Source: Clostridia bacterium
GTDB taxonomy: Bacteria; Bacillota; Clostridia; Oscillospirales; Acutalibacteraceae
Direction: 5' to 3'
Length of the DNA: 8,827 nt
NCBI GenBank assembly: GCA_900754145.1
Contig: CAAEBW010000100.1
Span: 1 to 8,827 of the forward strand
The notes under the pieces: generated by a model
What the model was told of the DNA's origin: nothing
The model's input: only the letters and a program-made list of their open reading frames with translations
Database searches by the model: none
Shown: positions 5,671 through 8,827 of the stretch, piece after piece
Layout of the letters: every line of letters starts with the position of its first letter
How positions within the stretch are numbered: the stretch's first letter is position 1
Program-made: the position numbers and the translations under genes

Positions 5671-6959
5671 TGACCGATATAATAGAGAAAAAGCGGGATA
5701 AACACTCGCTTGACGATAAAGAGCTTGAATTTTTTGTATCGGGAGTAACCGACAAAAGCATACCCGATTATCAGATTTCGGCACTTTTAATGGCGATACT
5801 TTTAAACGGAATGAATAAGCGCGAGACCCTCACCCTTACTGCGCTTATGGCAAAAAGCGGGGATATGCTCGATTTGTCCGACCTATCCCACACGGCGGAC
5901 AAGCACAGCACGGGCGGTGTCGGTGACAAAACCACCCTTGCGGCAGCACCTATCGCCGCGGCGCTCGGCTGTACTGTCGCAAAGATGTCGGGCAGAGGGC
6001 TTGGCTTTACGGGCGGCACGGTGGATAAATTGGAATCGATAACGGGCTATAAAACCGCGCTTGATACCGCGGAGTTTAAGAGTATTGCAAAGGAACACGG
6101 AATATGTGTTACGGGGCAGAGCGGTAATTTTGCCCCCGCCGATAAGCGGCTTTACGCTATACGCGATGTGACCGCCACGGTCAACAGTATCCCGCTTATC
6201 GCCTCAAGCATTATGAGCAAAAAGCTTGCGGCGGGAGCGGAAACGATAGTGCTTGACGTAAAATTCGGCAGCGGCGCCTTTATGAAGACAGCCGAGGACG
6301 CTGAAGCTTTAGCACGTGAAATGGTCGAAATCGGCAAGGGCGCGGGCAGAAAAACCGCCGCCGTTATCACCGATATGGATGTGCCGTTAGGGTATGCCGT
6401 GGGTAACGCCTTGGAGGTAAAAGAGGCTGTAAGTGTTTTAAAGGGCGAGGGCGAAAAGAATTTGACAAGCCTTTGCATACTGCTTGCGGCGAAAATGTAT
6501 CAGATAAGCTTTAATAAGACCGAGGAAGAGAGTATCGCGGCGGCAAAGCGCGTAATTACCGACGGCAGTGCCTTTAAAATACTCTGCGCGGCGGTAAAAG
6601 CACAGGGCGGGGACGAAAGGCTATTAACAGGCGAGCATAAATTTTCCGCGGCGAAAGCCGAGTTGGATTTGCTTTCCCCCGCAGACGGTTATATAACCGC
6701 TATGAACAGCGAGACGGTCGGCAAGGCGGCGGTGATGACGGGCGCGGGCAGGGAAAGGCTCGGTGATTCTATAGATTATTCGGCGGGGATAATACTTTCC
6801 AAAAAATACGGCGATTACGTCAAAAAAGGGGAGCGGTTAGCCACCCTTTACGGCGCGCCCGAAGTTCTGCAAAACGCGCGGGAAAGGCTTGCTGATGCGT
6901 ATTCCATAGGCGAAAGCAAGCCGCCCGAAAAACCGATTGTTTATAAGGTGATTGATTGA
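5664..6959 (+). CDS. pdp: pyrimidine-nucleoside phosphorylase
   Basis: A cytoplasmic enzyme of 431 residues, typical of Gram-positive Pdp, which splits uridine, deoxyuridine and thymidine with phosphate to the base and (deoxy)ribose-1-phosphate. The order is a small alpha domain, a glycine-rich phosphate-binding region (DKHSTGGVGDKTTL, 79-92), the family signature SGRGLGFTGGTVDKLE (109-124), the pyrimidine-binding residues Arg167, Ser182 and Lys186 (spaced as in E. coli thymidine phosphorylase), and the C-terminal domain with VGKAAVMTGAGRERLGDSID near 350-370. Family knowledge suggests broad pyrimidine specificity rather than strict thymidine use. GGAGGG at 5651-5656 lies seven bases before ATG 5664; the in-frame ATG at 5670 is less well placed. 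The start overlaps the cdd stop, so uridine made by cdd would feed straight into this step. Confidence 0.95.
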   Translation: MLMTDIIEKKRDKHSLDDKELEFFVSGVTDKSIPDYQISALLMAILLNGMNKRETLTLTALMAKSGDMLDLSDLSHTADKHSTGGVGDKTTLAAAPIAAALGCTVAKMSGRGLGFTGGTVDKLESITGYKTALDTAEFKSIAKEHGICVTGQSGNFAPADKRLYAIRDVTATVNSIPLIASSIMSKKLAAGAETIVLDVKFGSGAFMKTAEDAEALAREMVEIGKGAGRKTAAVITDMDVPLGYAVGNALEVKEAVSVLKGEGEKNLTSLCILLAAKMYQISFNKTEEESIAAAKRVITDGSAFKILCAAVKAQGGDERLLTGEHKFSAAKAELDLLSPADGYITAMNSETVGKAAVMTGAGRERLGDSIDYSAGIILSKKYGDYVKKGERLATLYGAPEVLQNARERLADAYSIGESKPPEKPIVYKVID

Positions 6960-6960
6960 T

Positions 6961-7326
6961 ATGCCGCTTTGCGATAATGTAAAATATATTCATGAGCCTA
7001 CGCCCCTCCAATGCGGTCAGGCGGTCCTTGCGATGCTTACGGGAAAAACGGTTGACGAGGTTGTAAAGCTTGTTGGCACAGAGCGTGAAACCAAGCTTTG
7101 CGATATGCTTGAATTTCTAAAAAACGAGGGTATTTCCTTTGAAAATCGCCGCGTGCAGGTAAATGATAAGTCACAGCTGCCCGAAATCTGCATATTAAGC
7201 CTTGAAACCCCGCGCTGTTGGCATTGGTCGCTGTATTTCAGAGGTGTTTTTTACGACCCCGAGCACGGCGTGCTTGACGGTTTCCCCGAAGCTAACCGCA
7301 AGTATTACTGGAAAATTAATGGATAA
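6961..7326 (+). CDS. small C39/papain-like cysteine peptidase-fold protein, function unknown
   Basis: A 121-residue soluble protein without a signal peptide or membrane segment. Near the N-terminus PTPLQCGQAVLAMLTG (13-28) has the Q-C-G-x-A arrangement of the C39/papain-like active site (Gln17, Cys18). Later CWHWSLYFRGVFYDPEHG (86-103) offers His88 and Asp99, the expected order for a Cys-His-Asp triad, with the YDP turn seen in C39-like domains. It is about the size of a bare peptidase domain, lacking the ABC transporter part of bacteriocin exporters. The start ATG lies one base after the pdp stop, with AAGGTG (6945-6950) ten bases upstream; a TTG at 6952 has no suitable spacing. It shares the cdd-pdp transcript, but a role in nucleoside salvage is not evident. 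The fold call is by motif only, and substrate and activity are unknown. Confidence 0.7.
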   Translation: MPLCDNVKYIHEPTPLQCGQAVLAMLTGKTVDEVVKLVGTERETKLCDMLEFLKNEGISFENRRVQVNDKSQLPEICILSLETPRCWHWSLYFRGVFYDPEHGVLDGFPEANRKYYWKING

Positions 7327-7328
7327 AG

Positions 7329-7374
7329 CAAGGGGGACTGCTTCTTTATGAAGAGTCTCCCTTGTTACTCTTTT
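7329..7374 (+). terminator. terminator of the cdd-pdp-C39-like operon
   Basis: A long hairpin pairs 7329-7339 with 7354-7364 (one G-U pair) and continues into TTC/GAA around a TTTAT loop. It is followed by TTACTCTTTT, an interrupted T-run. It begins two bases after the stop codon of the last gene. Confidence 0.75.
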
Positions 7375-7375
7375 C

Positions 7376-7448
7376 GGAACTACACACAGGTCGTTCCTTA
7401 CACAGAACCGATTCAACCAACGTAGGGACGGGCATCCTTGACCGTCCG
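7376..7448. repeat. intergenic inverted-repeat cluster, possible dispersed palindromic element
   Basis: The stretch holds GGAAC/GTTCC (7376-7380 with 7393-7397) and GGACGG/CCGTCC (7426-7431 with 7442-7447, 10-base loop), the second followed by TTTTGTTT. The segment CGTAGGGACGGGCATCC resembles GC-rich palindromic intergenic repeats that I associate with clostridial genomes; this is from memory, not checked. No gene is supported here. Confidence 0.4.
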
Positions 7449-7465
7449 TTTTGTTTGTCTGATTT

Positions 7466-7486
7466 TTAATATTTAATATTTAATAT
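7466..7486. repeat. three tandem copies of a 7-bp unit at the HTH gene end
   Basis: TTAATAT is repeated three times without change (7466-7472, 7473-7479, 7480-7486). Read on the minus strand it encodes the last six residues, ILNIKY, and the TAA stop of the HTH regulator. Confidence 0.85.
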
Positions 7487-7699
7487 TTCTTCATAATTTG
7501 TTTGGAGAATTTTTTTGATTAAAATAATTTCGTCAGGGTATAAATGACGTTGCCCAACCTCAATTTTTGCTATTGCACTTCTTGTTATATCACAGCCTTC
7601 AAGCTGTAGTTTTGCGGCAAGCATTTCCTGTGTAAATTTCGATTGGATTCGAAGCTTTCTTATGTTTTCGCCAACTTGCCTTTCGATTTCCTGATTCAT
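7466..7699 (-). CDS. small XRE-type helix-turn-helix transcriptional regulator
   Basis: A 77-residue protein made of one Cro/C1-type HTH domain. VGENIRKLRIQSKFTQEMLAAKL (9-31) has the RxxxxxTQExLA pattern of helices 1-2; ITRSAIAKIEVGQRHLYPDEIILIKKIL (38-65) covers the recognition helix and the following turn with the typical E-x-G-x-R and P-x-x-x-I positions. There is no sensor or dimerisation domain beyond the HTH, as in many self-regulating module repressors. The ATG at 7699 (minus strand) follows AGGTGA (7707-7712) with a seven-base gap. It is divergent from the SLOG-like gene, and both promoters share one -10 sequence beside a perfect inverted repeat, so it probably represses itself and its neighbour; the operator link is inference. 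A and T dominate its codons, unlike the genes to the left, which suggests acquisition by transfer. Confidence 0.88.
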   Translation of the reverse strand: MNQEIERQVGENIRKLRIQSKFTQEMLAAKLQLEGCDITRSAIAKIEVGQRHLYPDEIILIKKILQTNYEEILNIKY

Positions 7700-7740
7700 T
7701 GTCTCATCACCTATTTGTTCTCATTTAAGAGCAAAAGAAT

Positions 7741-7769
7741 TTGACAATATTATAATTGAGTGCTATTAT
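7741..7769 (+). promoter_or_regulatory. sigma-A promoter of the SLOG-like gene
   Basis: TTGACA (7741-7746), a 17-base spacer and TATTAT (7764-7769), with TG at 7761-7762 as an extended -10. Transcription would start near 7776, so only the ATG at 7795 or 7816 can be used, and 7816 has the ribosome binding site. Confidence 0.75.
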
Positions 7770-7793
7770 AATATTGCACCTATATGAGTGCAA
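7765..7793 (-). promoter_or_regulatory. sigma-A promoter of the HTH regulator gene
   Basis: On the minus strand TTGCAC (7788-7793) and a perfect TATAAT (7765-7770) are separated by 17 bases. The -10 coincides with that of the plus-strand promoter, so RNA polymerase cannot occupy both at once. Transcription would start near 7758 and run left with a leader of about 58 bases. Confidence 0.65.
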
Positions 7794-7796
7794 TAT
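7771..7796. promoter_or_regulatory. candidate operator between the HTH and SLOG-like genes
   Basis: A perfect 9-bp inverted repeat, ATATTGCAC (7771-7779) and GTGCAATAT (7788-7796), has an 8-base spacer. It covers the -35 of the minus-strand promoter and the start site of the plus-strand promoter. Because the plus transcript would begin inside the left arm, the repeat is more likely a DNA-binding site than an RNA hairpin. Binding by the adjacent HTH protein is inference. Confidence 0.55.
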
Positions 7797-7815
7797 GCAA
7801 ATTAGGGAAGATAAT

Positions 7816-8268
7816 ATGAACTGCACATTTTTCGGACACAGAGACACACCGCATTCTATAGCATCTGCTTTGCGTGTGGCAATCATTGATTTAATTGAAA
7901 ATAAGGGTGTTGATTTGTTTTATGTCGGCAATCAGGGTGCTTTCGACCGAATGACCATTAGAGTACTGAGAGAATTAAAGGAAAAATATCCTAAAATTAA
8001 ATATTATGTTGTTCTTTCATATGTTCCGCAGGATAAAGAAAAATTAGGACTTGACGGAAAGGACAGTACATTATACCCTGCCTGCCTTGATAAAACTCCG
8101 CCTAAATATGCAATTATAAAGAGAAATAATTGGATGCTTGAAAGAGCGGATTTTGTTATTGCATATGTAACGCATATAACAAACGGAGCATACGAATTTA
8201 AGCAGTTCGCAGAAAAAAGGGGAAAAACGGTGATAAATCTCGCTAATTTTAGCACTCTTTTTTGCTGA
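7816..8268 (+). CDS. SLOG/DUF1273-like predicted nucleotide-binding protein
   Basis: A 150-residue soluble protein. The N-terminal CTFFGHRDTP (3-12) resembles the first strand and GHR loop of YpsA/DUF1273-type members of the SLOG (SMF/DprA-LOG-like) Rossmann superfamily. FYVGNQGAFDRM (35-46) supplies the second glycine-containing loop, followed by LRELKEKYPKI (51-61), YYVVLSYVPQ and the RNNWMLERADFVIAYV segment (103-118). Superfamily members are predicted to bind nucleotides or nucleotide-derived ligands and occur in stress, defence and phage-related contexts; no reaction is established for this type. ATG 7816 is chosen for AGGGAAG (7803-7809) and because the promoter starts RNA near 7776; upstream in-frame starts lack a ribosome binding site. 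The last residues, NFSTLFC, and the stop are encoded by DNA that is also the left half of the CIRCE operator of htpG. The divergent HTH gene is its likely regulator. Confidence 0.75.
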   Translation: MNCTFFGHRDTPHSIASALRVAIIDLIENKGVDLFYVGNQGAFDRMTIRVLRELKEKYPKIKYYVVLSYVPQDKEKLGLDGKDSTLYPACLDKTPPKYAIIKRNNWMLERADFVIAYVTHITNGAYEFKQFAEKRGKTVINLANFSTLFC

Positions 8269-8275
8269 GTGCTAA
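8249..8275 (+). promoter_or_regulatory. CIRCE operator (HrcA-binding site) upstream of htpG
   Basis: TTAGCACTC (8249-8257), nine bases, and GAGTGCTAA (8267-8275) match the CIRCE consensus at all 18 arm positions, and the palindrome extends to 14 bp per arm (8244-8257 with 8267-8280). HrcA represses chaperone genes through this site until heat or misfolded protein titrates GroEL. It overlaps the end and stop codon of the SLOG-like gene. The same palindrome followed by few T residues could slow transcription from the SLOG gene, but it is not a typical terminator. Confidence 0.93.
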
Positions 8276-8299
8276 AATTAATGCTTTGTTCATAATTTA

Positions 8300-8329
8300 T
8301 TAACACAATAGGCTGATAAAGGCTATATA
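8300..8329 (+). promoter_or_regulatory. possible htpG promoter
   Basis: TTAACA (8300-8305), an 18-base spacer and TATATA (8324-8329) are the best match downstream of CIRCE. An alternative, TTAGCA/TAAAAT (8249-8254 and 8273-8278), lies inside the operator, a more usual place for HrcA control. The sequence does not decide between them. Confidence 0.35.
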
Positions 8330-8372
8330 CTATATGTCAGTTAAAGTCAAACTTTCAAAATAAGGTGATTAA

Positions 8373-8827
8373 ATGCGTACAAAACAGTTTAAATCAGAAT
8401 CAAAAAAGCTCATGGATATGATGATTAATTCAATCTATACCCATAAGGAAATTTTCCTTCGCGAGCTTATCTCCAACGCGAGCGACGCGCTCGATAAGCT
8501 CTATTTCCGCTCACTTACCGATAACTCGGTAGGTATCGCGCCCGACGATTTTGAGATTCGCCTCGAAATAGATAAGGAAGCGAGAACACTTAAGGTTATC
8601 GACAACGGCTGCGGTATGAGTGAAGAGGAGCTTGACAAAAATCTCGGCACAATCGCAAAATCCGGGTCGTTTGATTTCAAGCAGGAAAACGAGAAAAAGG
8701 AAAATGTTGATATTATCGGTCAGTTCGGCGTGGGCTTTTATTCTGCCTTTATGGTAAGCGATAAGGTGACGGTTGAAAGCAAGGCTTTCGGCTCGGAGGA
8801 GGCGTTCCGCTGGACCTCAAAGGGCAC
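8373..8827 (+). CDS. htpG: molecular chaperone HtpG (Hsp90), 3' end outside the window
   Basis: The first 151 codons of a protein that is normally about 620-650 residues, cut by the window edge. HtpG is the cytoplasmic Hsp90, an ATP-driven dimeric chaperone for late folding of client proteins. The visible part is the N-terminal GHKL/Bergerat ATPase domain: [20 protein letters not shown] (24-43) with the Mg-binding Asn35, VIDNGCGM (75-82) with the adenine-contacting Asp77, LGTIAKSGS (91-99) and [15 protein letters not shown] (116-130), the lid and phosphate loop. ATG 8373 follows AAGGTGA (8362-8368) at a short four-base gap. A perfect CIRCE site about 100 bases upstream points to HrcA control. 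In Bacillus subtilis htpG is not under CIRCE, so the arrangement differs from that model. Confidence 0.97.
   Translation, partial: MRTKQFKSESKKLMDMMINSIYTHKEIFLRELISNASDALDKLYFRSLTDNSVGIAPDDFEIRLEIDKEARTLKVIDNGCGMSEEELDKNLGTIAKSGSFDFKQENEKKENVDIIGQFGVGFYSAFMVSDKVTVESKAFGSEEAFRWTSKG

Noticed and set aside
7195..7416. Minus-strand open frame of 73 codons antisense to the end of the C39-like gene.
   Set aside because: No ribosome binding site or recognisable domain, and it overlaps the operon terminator hairpin. It matters only as the frame that the HTH gene would enter if one 7-bp repeat unit were lost.
7758..7793. GAGTGCTA at 7758-7765 and GAGTGCAA at 7786-7793 resemble the right half of a CIRCE site.
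   Set aside because: Neither has a matching TTAGCACTC arm nine bases away; the inverted repeat here has an 8-base spacer between GCAC and GTGC instead of the 13 bases found in CIRCE. Better explained as an operator of the local HTH regulator.
8004..8306. Minus-strand open frame of 100 codons opposite the SLOG-like gene.
   Set aside because: It is antisense to a protein with recognisable superfamily motifs, has no recognisable domain of its own and would run across the CIRCE operator.

Overview
The window looks like chromosome of a low-to-mid GC, endospore-forming Firmicute of class Clostridia, probably from the Oscillospiraceae/Ruminococcaceae side. The evidence is a spoIIID gene with a sigma-E-type promoter, strong AGGAGG-type ribosome binding sites, near-consensus housekeeping promoters, a TPP riboswitch in front of an ECF-type thiamine transporter, and a CIRCE heat-shock operator. 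The placement below class level is inference from gene content.

Left part (1-3470): a membrane-anchored nucleotide-sugar 4,6-dehydratase of the WbpM/PglF/CapD type with its own promoter and terminator; then spoIIID, the mother-cell sporulation regulator; then a fully consensus promoter, a TPP riboswitch with an intrinsic terminator, and thiT, the thiamine-binding subunit of an ECF transporter.

Middle part (3470-7370): a four-helix GtrA-family membrane protein, a branched-chain amino acid aminotransferase (ilvE) with its own promoter and terminator, and a tight three-gene unit made of cytidine deaminase (cdd), pyrimidine-nucleoside phosphorylase (pdp) and a small protein with a C39/papain-like Q-C...H...D signature. 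cdd and pdp form a pyrimidine nucleoside salvage route (cytidine to uridine, then uracil plus ribose-1-phosphate). The third gene does not obviously belong to it.

Right part (7370-8827): an intergenic stretch with hairpins, then a more AT-rich island holding a small XRE-type HTH regulator (minus strand) and a divergent SLOG/DUF1273-like predicted nucleotide-binding protein (plus strand). Their two promoters lie back to back on one shared -10 sequence, next to a perfect 9-bp inverted repeat, as expected of a self-regulated module. The last codons of the SLOG gene form the left arm of a perfect CIRCE operator upstream of htpG (Hsp90), which runs off the end of the window.

The most unusual points are the XRE/SLOG module with its shared promoter, the CIRCE element built into the 3' end of the SLOG coding sequence, the C39-like protein in the nucleoside-salvage operon, and the 7-bp tandem repeat that encodes the C-terminus and stop codon of the HTH regulator. 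I see no CRISPR array, insertion sequence, tRNA or rRNA gene.
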